Source of the DNA: Marinospirillum perlucidum
GTDB lineage: Bacteria > Pseudomonadota > Gammaproteobacteria > Pseudomonadales > Halomonadaceae
Direction: 5' to 3'
DNA: 64,000 bases
Assembly (NCBI RefSeq): GCF_003336805.1
Contig: NZ_QFWJ01000003.1
Span: forward strand, 310,001-374,000
Shown piece after piece: positions 16,552 through 25,694 of the stretch. The stretch's first letter is position 1. Each line of letters starts with the position of its first letter. The position numbers were made by a program, and so were the translations under genes. Below the pieces are notes generated by a model. The model was not told the origin of the DNA. It did no database searches and was given only the letters and a program-made list of their open reading frames with translations.

Positions 16552-17769
16552 TTAACTCACCTGCTCGATTCGATGGAAATCGAGGATATTTTCTTCAGGT
16601 GATCCCTGGATGCCAGCCACTTCAGCGCGACGCTTGATCAGGATGTAGAGTGCGCAGCCAAAGTAGAGGGCAATCACCAGCGCACCGACCCACTGGATTT
16701 GCAGGAATTCCAGTTGGAAGAGCAGCGTCAGCCCGACCATGGCAATAAAGTTGAAGATCACGTAGTTGATGCGCCCCAAACGCTCGGCAGTCAGGTTCAG
16801 GTTGTCGGTGTAGAGACGAATCAGCGAATCCAGTGAATTCACCACCATCAGCACGCCCACGGTGATCATGGCCAGATTGGTCAGGGTGGCTACCTCCAGG
16901 CTTTCGACATGGTACTGGTAGAGCACGATAAACCAGACACCAATGGCAATAGAGGGAATCATCAGCATGGCAATCAACAACTGCCAGGTGCGGATACCAC
17001 TGACAAAGCGCGCGGTGAACTGACCGATCATGATGCTCCAGGCGAACCACCAGTAGAGATAGAACTCGTGGTAGTCATTCAGCGGCAGCACAAACTGGTG
17101 GATGTTGCCGAAGTATTCGCCCAGCAAACCCGCTGTACCGAAGAAGTCGCCCGGTGAACCTGAGCCCACCACAAAAGCACGCACCCACATCAGGGCAATC
17201 AGGGCAATAAAGAGGGCACTGGAAGCCAGACTGAGAATGCGCACATACTTGATTCGCGAGCTGGAGTAGACCGCCAGACCGATAGATGCGAGCACGATCA
17301 GATAAAACTCGGGCACGACACTTTCGCCATCACCCAACTGCGGCAGATACCAGGGCAGGTTGACCAGCAGCAGATAAGCAGTGAAGGCGCAGGTGCCGAT
17401 GATCACCACATTATTGATGATCTTCACGACCGGAATTTCAAAAAACTGCACCCGCGGTTCGATGATGGCGAAATAGAAGCAGGTGAGGAAATAAAATCCC
17501 CAGATTAAAAAGGCCCAGAAGCCAAATTCAATCGCCAAGGGGTTGGCAAAGCTGTATTCAGGGCTTTCCGCCAGATTGGCGTAGCTGCCGAACTCGGTCA
17601 GCGGGAACATGATCAGCCCCACATCCAGGCCGGAGGTAAACAAAATGGCGACAAACGTCAGGGTATGCACCGGCGTAACACCGATGACCTTCATCGTGCC
17701 CCATTTCAAAAGAATCGCCAGGATGGCGGCAAAAGTAAACAGCATGCCTGCGGATAACCAGAGTGTCAT
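16552..17769 (-). CDS. Short BCCT-type transporter, probably choline or betaine
   Basis: An integral membrane protein of about 405 residues with roughly eleven hydrophobic segments. FYLYWWFAWSIMIGQFTARFVSGIRT resembles the Trp-rich segment of the betaine/choline/carnitine transporter family (positions about 238-263), which forms the substrate box. It is shorter than the usual 500-650 residues and lacks long hydrophilic tails. ATG 17769 with GGAGG at good spacing is preferred to an in-frame ATG at 17844 that would add 25 polar residues. It lies downstream of betI-betB-betA on the same strand, so choline uptake is the natural guess; the 310-base gap with a repeat suggests a separate promoter. 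Confidence 0.75.
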   Translation of the reverse strand: MTLWLSAGMLFTFAAILAILLKWGTMKVIGVTPVHTLTFVAILFTSGLDVGLIMFPLTEFGSYANLAESPEYSFANPLAIEFGFWAFLIWGFYFLTCFYFAIIEPRVQFFEIPVVKIINNVVIIGTCAFTAYLLLVNLPWYLPQLGDGESVVPEFYLIVLASIGLAVYSSSRIKYVRILSLASSALFIALIALMWVRAFVVGSGSPGDFFGTAGLLGEYFGNIHQFVLPLNDYHEFYLYWWFAWSIMIGQFTARFVSGIRTWQLLIAMLMIPSIAIGVWFIVLYQYHVESLEVATLTNLAMITVGVLMVVNSLDSLIRLYTDNLNLTAERLGRINYVIFNFIAMVGLTLLFQLEFLQIQWVGALVIALYFGCALYILIKRRAEVAGIQGSPEENILDFHRIEQVS

Positions 17770-17875
17770 GGGTTGATCCTCCGTTGGGCAGGTTGGTTGC
17801 TGGTGATTAACATGGGTGCTCCTCCTCGTTAATGAATCGGACACAAACCCAACACTTAGCTATCGTGCGCTCCCT

Positions 17876-17990
17876 CGGAAACCTCTGATTAATTAATGCG
17901 TTGCGATCCACAGAGTGTGGGAGGTGCTGGAATTCATCAGGAATGAATCCAGCCCTGAACTTCGCTTTTCACGTTAATCAGGTGCTACCT
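17876..17990. repeat. MITE-like repeat, copy 2 (degenerate)
   Basis: The left end GGAAACCTCTGATTAA is intact. The right end (GTTAATCAGGTGCTACC) is decayed. The interior contains a module (GGAATTCATCAGGAATGAAT) found in inverse orientation in copy 5. It fills most of the 310-base gap between the transporter gene and betA. A GCCGGTTTAACCGCCGGC-type hairpin at about 18050-18069 may end the betA transcript. Confidence 0.7.
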
Positions 17991-18079
17991 GGCCGCCAGC
18001 GAAGAATTTCGCGGCGATAGGTAAGTGCTGCCGGTTTGCAAGTGGTTCGCCGGCGGTTAAACCGGCGTAGGGAAAATAG

Positions 18080-19765
18080 CTAGGGGTGGCCGCGCTTGGC
18101 GCTTCCTGGGCGCTGGCGCTCTTGCCAGAGATCATCCATCACCACGGGGGCGGTGGAAGCTTTGAGTGGTTCCAGACCACGAATGAGATCGGCGGCACGC
18201 TCGGCCACCATGATGGTGGGCGCATTGAGGTTGCCGTTGGGAATCGTGGGGAAGATGGAAGAATCCACGACTCGAAGTTGGTCGATGCCGTGTACGCGGG
18301 TCTCGGGGGTGACCACTGCCTGCTCATCCTGACCCATTTTGCAGGTGCAGGAGGGATGATAGGCGCTTTCCACGGCTTGACGCACAAAGGCGTCTATCTC
18401 GGCATCCGTTTGCACCTCGGTACCGGGCTGAATCTCCGAACCGCGATAGGCATCCATCGCTGGCTGGTTGATGATCTCCCGGGTCAGGCGCACACAGTCA
18501 CGAAAGCCTTCGCGGTCGTCTTCGTGCTGCAGATAGTTGAACAGGATGCTGGGGGCCTGGCGTGGATCAGCCGATTGAACCCGGACATGACCACGGCTCT
18601 TGGGCTTGTTATGACCGATGTGCAGCTGAAATCCATCGCCATCAAAGGCTTCCCGGCCATCGTAGCGCATGGCAGCGGGCAGAAAATGGTATTGCAGATC
18701 CGGCCATTCCACACCCGCCTTGGAGCGGATAAAACCGCAGGATTCAAAGTGGTTGGTCGCACCCAGGCCGGTTTTGGTGAGTATCCACTGGACACCGATT
18801 TTCAGCTTGCTGAACCAGTCCAGCTTGCGGTTGAGTGAAACCGGCTGCTCGCAGCGGAACTGGAAATAGAATTCCAGGTGATCCTGAAGATTGGCACCGA
18901 CACCGGGCAGCTCGTGCTGAACCTCGATTCCGGCTTTTTCCAGCACATCACGCGGACCGATACCCGAGAGTTGCAGCAGGTGGGGTGAACCGATGGAACC
19001 GGCCGAGAGGATGACCTCTTTGGCAGCACTGACTTCATGGGTCTTGCCGCCTTTTTCATAGCGCACACCCGTGGCTTTTTTGCCGTCGAGCAAGACTTTA
19101 TGCACCAGGGCATGGGTGACCAGGGTCAGGTTTTCACGGTTCATGGCCGGGCGCAGATAAGCATTGGCGGTTGACCAGCGACGACCGTTTTTAACGGTCA
19201 TGTGCATGGGGCCAAAGCCTTCCTGCTGGGCAGCGTTGTAGTCGGCCGTGTGAAAATAACCGGCATCCTGACCGGCCTCGACAAAGGCCTGGTAGAGAGG
19301 GTTTTGCATCTGGTTGCCGTTATTGACGCCCAGGGGGCCCTCGCTGCCGCGGTAGTCATTACCACCAAAGGCCCAGGTTTCGGCTTTCTTGAAATAGGGC
19401 AACACCTGGGCGTAATTCCAGCCCTGGGCACCTTCAGCTTCCCACTCATCAAAATCGCGTGCATGGCCGCGTACATAGACCATGCCATTGATGGAAGAGG
19501 AGCCACCCAGTACCTTGCCGCGTGGACAGTGCATCCGGCGATTATCCAGATAGGGTTCCGGCTCGGTTTCAAACTGCCAGGCGTATTTCTTGGTGTTCAT
19601 GGGAATCGACAGCGCAGTCGGCATCTGGATAAAAATGCTCTTGTCGCTGCCACCGGTTTCCAGCAGGAGTACACGGTGCTGGCCGTCTTCACTCAGACGG
19701 TTGGCGAGTACGCAGCCAGCAGACCCCGCACCCACGATGATGTAGTCGTATTGGTTTTCTTTCAT
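18080..19765 (-). CDS. betA: Choline dehydrogenase
   Basis: A 561-residue flavoprotein of the GMC oxidoreductase family that oxidises choline to betaine aldehyde at the membrane. The FAD site [20 protein letters not shown] is at residues 8-27. [15 protein letters not shown] and the active-site stretch [12 protein letters not shown], with the catalytic His, follow. The C-terminal [19 protein letters not shown] is typical. It starts 25 bases after betB on the same strand, the normal betIBA order. Confidence 0.95.
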   Translation of the reverse strand: MKENQYDYIIVGAGSAGCVLANRLSEDGQHRVLLLETGGSDKSIFIQMPTALSIPMNTKKYAWQFETEPEPYLDNRRMHCPRGKVLGGSSSINGMVYVRGHARDFDEWEAEGAQGWNYAQVLPYFKKAETWAFGGNDYRGSEGPLGVNNGNQMQNPLYQAFVEAGQDAGYFHTADYNAAQQEGFGPMHMTVKNGRRWSTANAYLRPAMNRENLTLVTHALVHKVLLDGKKATGVRYEKGGKTHEVSAAKEVILSAGSIGSPHLLQLSGIGPRDVLEKAGIEVQHELPGVGANLQDHLEFYFQFRCEQPVSLNRKLDWFSKLKIGVQWILTKTGLGATNHFESCGFIRSKAGVEWPDLQYHFLPAAMRYDGREAFDGDGFQLHIGHNKPKSRGHVRVQSADPRQAPSILFNYLQHEDDREGFRDCVRLTREIINQPAMDAYRGSEIQPGTEVQTDAEIDAFVRQAVESAYHPSCTCKMGQDEQAVVTPETRVHGIDQLRVVDSSIFPTIPNGNLNAPTIMVAERAADLIRGLEPLKASTAPVVMDDLWQERQRPGSAKRGHP

Positions 19766-19790
19766 ACGCTTTCTCCTGGTGAGGGGTTGA

Positions 19791-21254
19791 TTAAAAGGGC
19801 GCGTCCAGATCCTTCATGCCCACATACACCGACTTGATCTGGGTGTAGTGAGTCAGGGTTTCACGCCCGTTTTCGCGGCCAATCCCGGATAGCTTGTAAC
19901 CACCCACCGGCATTTCCACCGGGGAATCGCCATAGCTGTTGATCCAGCAGATACCGGCTTGCAACTGGTGAATGACTCGATGACCCCTGCGGATATCCTG
20001 AGTGAAGACCCCTGCGGCCAGCCCCAGATCAGTAGCGTTGGCACGGCGAATCACTTCGGCTTCGTCTTTGAAGGTCAGCACCGACATGACCGGGCCAAAG
20101 ATTTCTTCCTTCACGATGGTCATCTCATCGCTGCAATCGGTGAAGATGGTCGGTTCGACAAAGTAGCCACCGGGTGCAGATTCGGGGCTGGCCGCCTGGC
20201 CACCATAGGTGAGGGTGGCACCCTCAGCCCGGCCTTTTTCGATATAACTCAAGACCAGATCACGATGCTTACTGGAGATGAGTGCACCAAAGTTGGTTTC
20301 AGGGTCGGCTGGATTGCCCATCTTGATGTTGTTGCGGGTACGCTCCAGCAGGCGCTGTATAAAGGCGTCGTAGATGCTTTCGTGGACAAACACCCGAGTG
20401 CCGTTGGTGCAGATTTCGCCCTGGGTGTAGAAGTTGCCCACCATGGCTGCAGAGACGGCGTTATCCACATCGGCATCATCAAAAATGATCAGCGGGGACT
20501 TGCCGCCCAGCTCCATGGTGACCTCCTTGAGCGAGGTGGCCGCACCGGCCATGACCTTCTTGCCGGTAGCCACTTCTCCGGTGAAAGACACCTTGGCAAT
20601 TTCAGGGTGATGGGTCAGCCAGGCACCCACTTCGCCAGCGCCATGAATGACGTTGAACACGCCTGCAGGAACCCCGGCTTCGATGTAGATTTCGGCCAGT
20701 TTGACCGCTCCCAGAGGCGTTTCTTCGGAAGGCTTGAAAATCATGCTGTTGCCAGTGGCCAGCGCTGGAGCCGACTTCCAGCAGGCAATCTGGATGGGGT
20801 AGTTCCAGGCACCGATACCGGCACAGATGCCCAGGGGTTCGCGGCGGGTGTAAAAGAAATCCTCGCCCAGATCCTGCTGCATGCCCTCGATGCTGGGCGC
20901 AGCATTGGCAAAATATTCCACCGCATCAGCACCGGTGACGATATCCACGGCTTCGGCTTCCTGCAGGGGTTTGCCGGTGTCGATGACTTCCACCGCAGCC
21001 AGCTCATCATTGCGTTCACGCAGTAGATCAGCCGCCTTGCGCAGAATGCGGCTGCGCTCCATGCCGGTCATGGCAGACCAGGCCTGAAAACCGGCACGGG
21101 CACTTTCGATGGCGGCCTGCTGGATTTTCTCATCCGCAACTTCCACCTCATAGGCCAGTTCACCAGTGCCCGGATTGATGACCTCAAAAGTCTCGCCCGA
21201 AGCGTTAGCCACAAATTGGCCGTGGATAAAATTCTGATAGCGGGTTACTGCCAT
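19791..21254 (-). CDS. betB: Betaine aldehyde dehydrogenase
   Basis: Oxidises betaine aldehyde to glycine betaine with NAD+. The 487-residue protein has PWNYP-type cofactor binding ([19 protein letters not shown]), the nucleotide loop [12 protein letters not shown], the Glu motif MELGGKSPL and the catalytic Cys in [13 protein letters not shown]. It is the normal length for BetB. It lies 26 bases downstream of betI and 25 bases upstream of betA, all one operon, and gives the cell an osmoprotectant from choline. Confidence 0.95.
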   Translation of the reverse strand: MAVTRYQNFIHGQFVANASGETFEVINPGTGELAYEVEVADEKIQQAAIESARAGFQAWSAMTGMERSRILRKAADLLRERNDELAAVEVIDTGKPLQEAEAVDIVTGADAVEYFANAAPSIEGMQQDLGEDFFYTRREPLGICAGIGAWNYPIQIACWKSAPALATGNSMIFKPSEETPLGAVKLAEIYIEAGVPAGVFNVIHGAGEVGAWLTHHPEIAKVSFTGEVATGKKVMAGAATSLKEVTMELGGKSPLIIFDDADVDNAVSAAMVGNFYTQGEICTNGTRVFVHESIYDAFIQRLLERTRNNIKMGNPADPETNFGALISSKHRDLVLSYIEKGRAEGATLTYGGQAASPESAPGGYFVEPTIFTDCSDEMTIVKEEIFGPVMSVLTFKDEAEVIRRANATDLGLAAGVFTQDIRRGHRVIHQLQAGICWINSYGDSPVEMPVGGYKLSGIGRENGRETLTHYTQIKSVYVGMKDLDAPF

Positions 21255-21280
21255 GATTCAGCTCCAGATTACCGGGATCT

Positions 21281-21871
21281 TCAAGATCCTGAATTCAGTG
21301 TTTTCAGTGCAAAGTCTTTGCACAGGATTTTTGCAGCCTCAAAACCTTCAGTCGGGTCTTTGCTCAAAGCACTGCGCAGCCAGAAACCATCAATCATCGA
21401 GGCCGTCTGGCGCGCGGCGGCGGTGGCTGCCTCCTTGGGCAAGCGGGCAGCAAAGGCATAGCGCAGATTGCTGTACAAGCGGGCATTGTTGATCTGTTGC
21501 AAACGCTGCAGCCCCGGCTCGTGCATGGATCTGGCCCAGAAACTCAGCCAGGTCTTGGCGGTCATTTCCGATTGCTGGAAGTCGGAGAAATTGGCTTCAA
21601 CAATGCACTCCAGGCGTTGCTCAGGAGTGCCATCACTCAAGGCCAAACGTTCTTTCAATTCCTTGCCCAGTTGTTCCAGCAGATAGCGCAGGGCCGCTTC
21701 AATCAGACCCTCTTTGCCACCGAAATAGTGGCTGATAATGCCCGAAGACAGGCCCGCACGACGGCTGATGCTGATGATCGTGGTTTTCTGCATTCCCAGC
21801 TCGGCAATCGAGGCCATGGTGGCTTCAATCAATTGCTGCCGGCGGGTGTCTCGCATTCCAATTTTGGGCAT
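21281..21871 (-). CDS. betI: TetR-type repressor BetI
   Basis: A 196-residue repressor of choline oxidation genes. It starts MPKIGMRDTRRQQLIEATMA, and its helix-turn-helix (TTIISISRRAGLSSGIISHYFGGKEGLIEAALRYLL, about 30-65) is that of BetI. It is the first gene of betI-betB-betA, with a 14-base palindrome just upstream that suits autoregulation. Choline is the inducer in characterised BetI proteins. Confidence 0.93.
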   Translation of the reverse strand: MPKIGMRDTRRQQLIEATMASIAELGMQKTTIISISRRAGLSSGIISHYFGGKEGLIEAALRYLLEQLGKELKERLALSDGTPEQRLECIVEANFSDFQQSEMTAKTWLSFWARSMHEPGLQRLQQINNARLYSNLRYAFAARLPKEAATAAARQTASMIDGFWLRSALSKDPTEGFEAAKILCKDFALKTLNSGS

Positions 21872-21894
21872 AGCAATTCAATCCATTATTTTTA

Positions 21895-21908
21895 ATTGAA
21901 CGTTCAAT
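21895..21908. promoter_or_regulatory. Likely BetI operator
   Basis: ATTGAACGTTCAAT is a perfect 14-base palindrome 24 bases upstream of the betI start, embedded in AT-rich promoter-like sequence. Its position and TTGAACGTTCAA core match what is known of BetI targets. Confidence 0.75.
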
Positions 21909-22162
21909 CAATAAAAACCTTACACAAACTTCAGCACCAAGACAACAGCCTTCCCTTGACCGGTGAGTTTTCCGGGTACTGGTCAGGATCAAAAAAGCGC
22001 CTATCTGGATTATTTAATAGATCTTTTAAATCAATAGCTTGGAAAGCTTCTGCACAGGGTAAGAAAATGCAGCTCTGGACGGATGAAAAAAATTTCAGGC
22101 AGGGGGAAGAAGTAACTGCTGGGAAAAGCCAAAGGCCGCTTTAGAGTCAGCCGATTTTGCTG
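21909..22162. other. Non-coding gap upstream of betI
   Basis: Apart from the betI promoter side, no conserved gene, tRNA or clear terminator is visible here. A short open frame starting inside the BetI operator is not credible. Confidence 0.5.
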
Positions 22163-22882
22163 TTACAGCACCTGGGTGGTGGTGATAAAGGTTTGCAGTT
22201 CATCCTCGGTAAGGGCATCGGGTGTGCCCTTGGGAGCCGTGGCGATCTGGGTGGAATTGATCACCCGTTGCTGGGTGGCATCCGGAGTCAGGATGAGCGC
22301 ACTGTGAAAAACGCCTTGCCAACCCGGCTGATCCGAGGATAGCGGCAGGCAGGAATTATTGACGCAGAGAATTTGAAAATCCGTTTTTGCAAAGCTGGGC
22401 AGGTGGGTGGTATAGGGCTGAAGTTGCTCGCGGCTGGGCGGAGAAAGAGGGGAGTGCTGGCTCAGATAAGCTTCCGGCGTCAGGCCCAGATCTCGGGCAA
22501 AGCGGGAGAAATCAGCAAGGCTTACTTCTGCTTTCACCCCAGTGGGTTCATAGCCCAGCATCAAAAGGCTTTCTGCTGGCCCGCCATCGCGATGAAAACC
22601 GGTGCTTTTTTGCTGATCAAAGCGCCCGGCCGACTGATAAACCAGCGTGCTTGCAGTTCGGGTTTCATGCAGCGCCGCCAGGGCCTGTTTGAGATCCACC
22701 ATCAACTGGCGCTGCGCCCGGGAATCCAGGGCCGCACCCAGATTAACCAGGCAGAAACCCGGTGCCGAAAAATCCGTTCGGCAGGTCAGCCGGTAGACCT
22801 CTTGTGCCAGCGCGGTCAGGTCCAGTGTGGAAGGCCGCAGGCAAAACGACTCTTCGGGCCAGTTGAGGGGGTGGCTGCTCAT
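22163..22882 (-). CDS. Putative Fe(II)/2-oxoglutarate-type oxygenase
   Basis: A 239-residue soluble protein. Residues STGFHRDGGPAE (93-104) offer an HxD pair (His97, Asp99), with a possible distal His193 (GVFHSALIL) and Arg206 (TQQRVINS), the spacing seen in 2-oxoglutarate-dependent oxygenases. LLMLGYEPTGVKAEVSLADF supplies a beta strand and loop between them. This is a motif reading, not a recognised family member, and the substrate is unknown. It could be a conserved hypothetical of another fold. The gene stands alone next to a GFA-family gene on the same strand, 57 bases apart. Confidence 0.55.
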   Translation of the reverse strand: MSSHPLNWPEESFCLRPSTLDLTALAQEVYRLTCRTDFSAPGFCLVNLGAALDSRAQRQLMVDLKQALAALHETRTASTLVYQSAGRFDQQKSTGFHRDGGPAESLLMLGYEPTGVKAEVSLADFSRFARDLGLTPEAYLSQHSPLSPPSREQLQPYTTHLPSFAKTDFQILCVNNSCLPLSSDQPGWQGVFHSALILTPDATQQRVINSTQIATAPKGTPDALTEDELQTFITTTQVL

Positions 22883-22939
22883 GATTCAATCCCGGGTCAC
22901 AGGTGATTTTTCAGGGGATTTTCAGGGTGCTGCTGCTGA

Positions 22940-23341
22940 TTAAGGATCATCCTGATATTCACTGTGGTGGTTTACTCCGGCGTATTCAAGCCAGGGAACC
23001 TCCTGCGAAACCCAGATATGCGCTTGGGGCCTTAACCCTGGATCGTCATCCAGAGTGGCCACCCGCAGGATGACATGAGGCTGCGCGGGTCTTTCAGCGA
23101 GTAAATGCGAGCCGCAGTGCTTGCAAAAATGGCGCAGCTTTCCCGGTGAGGATTCAAACGTGGACAAACTGCTGGTGCCCTGAAGCCAGCGAAACTGCTC
23201 GCGCTTTACCCCTGCGGTCGTCGCAAAGGGAGCGGCATGGGCCTTGCGGCAAGTCTGACAGTGGCAATGCTGGATCGGCATTGCCAACGCATCAATTTCA
23301 TAACGGATCTGGCCGCATAAACAGCTTCCTTTCAGTGCCAT
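22940..23341 (-). CDS. GFA / CENP-V-type zinc protein
   Basis: A 133-residue protein of the glutathione-dependent formaldehyde-activating family. Zinc ligands appear as CLCGQIRY (7-14), HCHCQTCRK (25-33) and FCKHCGSHLL (92-101), the standard Cys pattern. Few family members have a proven substrate, so formaldehyde activation should not be assumed. The length is normal. It lies between the oxygenase-like gene and map on the same strand, with short gaps that allow co-transcription. Confidence 0.88.
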   Translation of the reverse strand: MALKGSCLCGQIRYEIDALAMPIQHCHCQTCRKAHAAPFATTAGVKREQFRWLQGTSSLSTFESSPGKLRHFCKHCGSHLLAERPAQPHVILRVATLDDDPGLRPQAHIWVSQEVPWLEYAGVNHHSEYQDDP

Positions 23342-23377
23342 CGGTTGCGCTTCCTTCTTGGTTTTAGGCGGGTTAGG

Positions 23378-24157
23378 TCAGTGTTGCTGGCGCTCTTCAT
23401 CGCGAAGGGTCAGCACTTCAAAGCCATCAGCGGTAACGGCGATCGTGTGCTCCCACTGGGCGGATAGCTTCTTGTCGTGGGTGATGACCGTCCAGCCATC
23501 ATTCAACTGCTTAATCTTGGCTTTGCCCTGGTTGATCATGGGTTCGATGGTAAACACCATGCCTTCTTCCAGAACCAGGCCTCGACCCGGCTGACCATAG
23601 TGCAGTACCTGGGGGGCTTCGTGCATTTCCCGGCCAATCCCGTGACCGCAGAATTCACGCACCACCGAATAGCCGTTTTTCTGGGCATAACGCTGGATGG
23701 CATAACCGATATCACCCAGGGTGGCGCCGGGTTTTACCACGCGGATACCGCGCCACAGGGCCTCATAGGTTTTCTCGACCAGTCGGCGGGCGATGGGATT
23801 GACCTCACCGACCTGATACATCTTGCTGGAATCGGCAATAAACCCGTTTTTCTCCAGAGTGATATCAATATTGACGATATCCCCGGATTTGAGCTGCTGG
23901 GTTGCCGAAGGCACACCGTGGCAGATGACCTCGTTGATCGAGCTGTTCAGCACATAGGGATAGCCATACTGGCCTTTGCTGGCAGGGCGGGCCTTGAGTT
24001 CTTCGGTGATGTAATGATCTACCCGGTTATTGATCGCCATGGTGGTGACTCCGGGTTCAATGAAGCGATCAAGATGATCAAAAACCGAAGCCAGCAGACG
24101 GCCTGCCTCGCGCATGAGATCCAGCTCTTCAGGATTTTTCAGCGCTACACTAGCCAC
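23378..24157 (-). CDS. map: Methionine aminopeptidase, type I, paired with a ParD-like antitoxin
   Basis: Removes N-terminal Met from proteins with a dinuclear metal site. The 259-residue protein is the compact type I form, with CHGVPS, DIVNIDITLEKNGFIADSS (metal Asp residues), FCGHGIGREMHEAPQV and EEGMVFTIEPM with ligand His and Glu residues. Its GTG start at 24157 lies within the end of the ParD-like gene (8-base overlap), so it is translated from the antitoxin message. It has no rpsB-tsf neighbour, where the housekeeping map often lies, so this may be a second copy. No truncation is seen. Confidence 0.92.
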   Translation of the reverse strand: MASVALKNPEELDLMREAGRLLASVFDHLDRFIEPGVTTMAINNRVDHYITEELKARPASKGQYGYPYVLNSSINEVICHGVPSATQQLKSGDIVNIDITLEKNGFIADSSKMYQVGEVNPIARRLVEKTYEALWRGIRVVKPGATLGDIGYAIQRYAQKNGYSVVREFCGHGIGREMHEAPQVLHYGQPGRGLVLEEGMVFTIEPMINQGKAKIKQLNDGWTVITHDKKLSAQWEHTIAVTADGFEVLTLRDEERQQH

Positions 24158-24362
24158 CGATCACCTTCCTGAGATCCAGGTCGACATCGGCCTGTTTCAT
24201 CTGCTCACGGATCAGCTCAGAGAAAGTCATGCTGGGGTTGGCTTCAGCCAGCATACCCATTTTTATCCAATACTCAGCTTGAGCATTAATGGAGCGAACC
24301 ATGACTGAGCTGGCCTTGCGGATTTCTTCGTGCAACTCGTCGTTAATCTTAACAATCCCCAT
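24150..24362 (-). CDS. ParD-like antitoxin-type protein
   Basis: A 70-residue protein that resembles the ParD-like family of type II antitoxins. The N-terminus MGIVKINDELHEEI is a short beta strand followed by a helix, as in ribbon-helix-helix repressors, and RSINAQAEYWIKMGMLAEAN is the second helical part. The C-terminus MKQADVDLDLRKVIGG could be the partner-binding tail. It is encoded first, overlaps the map start, and has a strong palindrome in its promoter. No RelE/ParE toxin is present; the only co-encoded partner is the aminopeptidase. Confidence 0.8.
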   Translation of the reverse strand: MGIVKINDELHEEIRKASSVMVRSINAQAEYWIKMGMLAEANPSMTFSELIREQMKQADVDLDLRKVIGG

Positions 24363-24374
24363 AGCAAACCTCTG

Positions 24375-24404
24375 AATATATGATCTATATATGGATCATA
24401 TATT
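24375..24404. promoter_or_regulatory. Palindromic operator of the parD-like/map operon
   Basis: AATATATGATC (24375-24385) and GATCATATATT (24394-24404) are perfect 11-base arms around an 8-base centre, 13 bases upstream of the antitoxin start. This is the arrangement expected for autoregulation by a ribbon-helix-helix antitoxin. Confidence 0.75.
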
Positions 24405-24530
24405 CGGTAGGCGCTGATGTGCAAGCATAAGGCTGGATCAGGTGTCCTGAATCGAAGGTTTTTAAATATCAGGTTTTTTGAATTTTGCTTGAATTATTAG
24501 TTATTTTGCTGCATTTGGCGTGTTTTGTTG

Positions 24531-25430
24531 TCAATTAGCCTCGCCTTTGTATTTGAGGCGGTCAATCACCAGGCGAAAGGCCGAGCTGATATTACGACGC
24601 CCCGAATAACAGAGGTAATAGCCTTCAAAGGGCGGGCACCAGTCGGTAAGGAGTTCGCGCAGGTTGCCTTGCTCCACTTCTTCACGGATTTCCGGTTCAG
24701 TGACAAAGGCAATGCCATGTCCGGCTTTGGCCGCTTCGATGGCGATATCGCTTTCACTGAAGATAAAAGGGCCGTGGACTTTCTTAACGATCTCTTCGCC
24801 GTCCTTGGCAAATTCCCAGTCATAGGCACTGGCGTGGGAATGAAAACGCAGGGCCAGGCAGGCATGCTCATCCAGATCGTCCGGGTGTTCGGGGATGCCA
24901 TGCTTTTTGATGTAGTCAGGTGAGGCCACGGCAGCCAGACGTATCCGCGGACTGATGGGCACGGCAATCATGTCCGGGCTGACAAACTCGCGCAGGCGCA
25001 CCCCGGCATCAAAGCGCTCTTCGGTTAAATCCGTCAGGCGACTTTCCAGGTTGAGTTCAATCTGTACTTCAGGGTAATCACTGATGATCTTGGAAAGCTT
25101 GGGCCAGAGAAAACTGTTGAGGGCCGCCTTGCTGGTGGAAATCCGCACCAGGCCCTGGGGGGCATCGCCCAGCAGACGCAGTTCCTCGATGCGTGAAGTG
25201 ATCATGCCCAGTCCGGGGCGCAGGGCTGCCAGCAGTTTTTCCCCGGCATCCGTGGTGGAAACCCGGCGCGAGGTACGGTTCAGCAGCCGGATTCCAACGT
25301 GGGCTTCCAGACGTCGCACAGCATGACTCACCGCCGACTGGGATAAATCCAGCCGGGCTGCGGCTCGGGTAAAGCTTTTTTCTTCCGCCACGGCCATAAA
25401 CAGGGCCAGATCATTCAATTCCTCACGCAT
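24531..25430 (-). CDS. LysR-family transcriptional regulator
   Basis: A 299-residue regulator. The winged helix-turn-helix (FMAVAEEKSFTRAAARLDLSQSAVSHAVRRLE, about 10-41) is followed by a substrate-binding domain (PQGLVRISTSKAALNSFLWPKL onward). The pattern is that of the large AaeR/DmlR-like group. It is divergent from the exported CMD-domain and hydrolase genes at 25695-27529 across a 264-base gap with an inverted repeat, and probably controls them. The inducer is unknown. Confidence 0.9.
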   Translation of the reverse strand: MREELNDLALFMAVAEEKSFTRAAARLDLSQSAVSHAVRRLEAHVGIRLLNRTSRRVSTTDAGEKLLAALRPGLGMITSRIEELRLLGDAPQGLVRISTSKAALNSFLWPKLSKIISDYPEVQIELNLESRLTDLTEERFDAGVRLREFVSPDMIAVPISPRIRLAAVASPDYIKKHGIPEHPDDLDEHACLALRFHSHASAYDWEFAKDGEEIVKKVHGPFIFSESDIAIEAAKAGHGIAFVTEPEIREEVEQGNLRELLTDWCPPFEGYYLCYSGRRNISSAFRLVIDRLKYKGEAN

Positions 25431-25567
25431 GGCTGCCTCGCTGGTTAAGCGGTTGATTTCCAGAGGCCTGGCGCTTCGGCAAGCAACTGGAAGATCGATG
25501 ATTATTTTTAAGTGATTATTGGATTTTTTTCAGTCTACACCAACTTTTTATAGCGATTGATCGATTT

Positions 25568-25588
25568 GATTCATGGCTTCGATGAATC
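25568..25588. promoter_or_regulatory. Candidate LysR-type operator
   Basis: GATTCAT and ATGAATC form a perfect inverted repeat with a 7-base spacer, in the gap between the LysR gene and its divergent target. The spacing and dyad (T-N11-A-like) suit a LysR regulator. Confidence 0.5.
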
Positions 25589-25694
25589 CAGGGCTGTTGT
25601 TGGTGGGTTGGGCTGCTCCTAAGCTGAGATCCAGCTGATCAGGATCTACAAGGGTCAGCGGTTATTTGAAAACCAGTAACCCACAGGAGCCACC

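Noticed and set aside
21896-22144. 82-codon frame starting inside the BetI operator
   Set aside because: Low-complexity basic translation, no ribosome binding site, and it overlaps regulatory sequence.
23378-24362. Ordinary ParDE toxin-antitoxin locus
   Set aside because: There is no ParE/RelE-like protein; the downstream gene is an intact methionine aminopeptidase.
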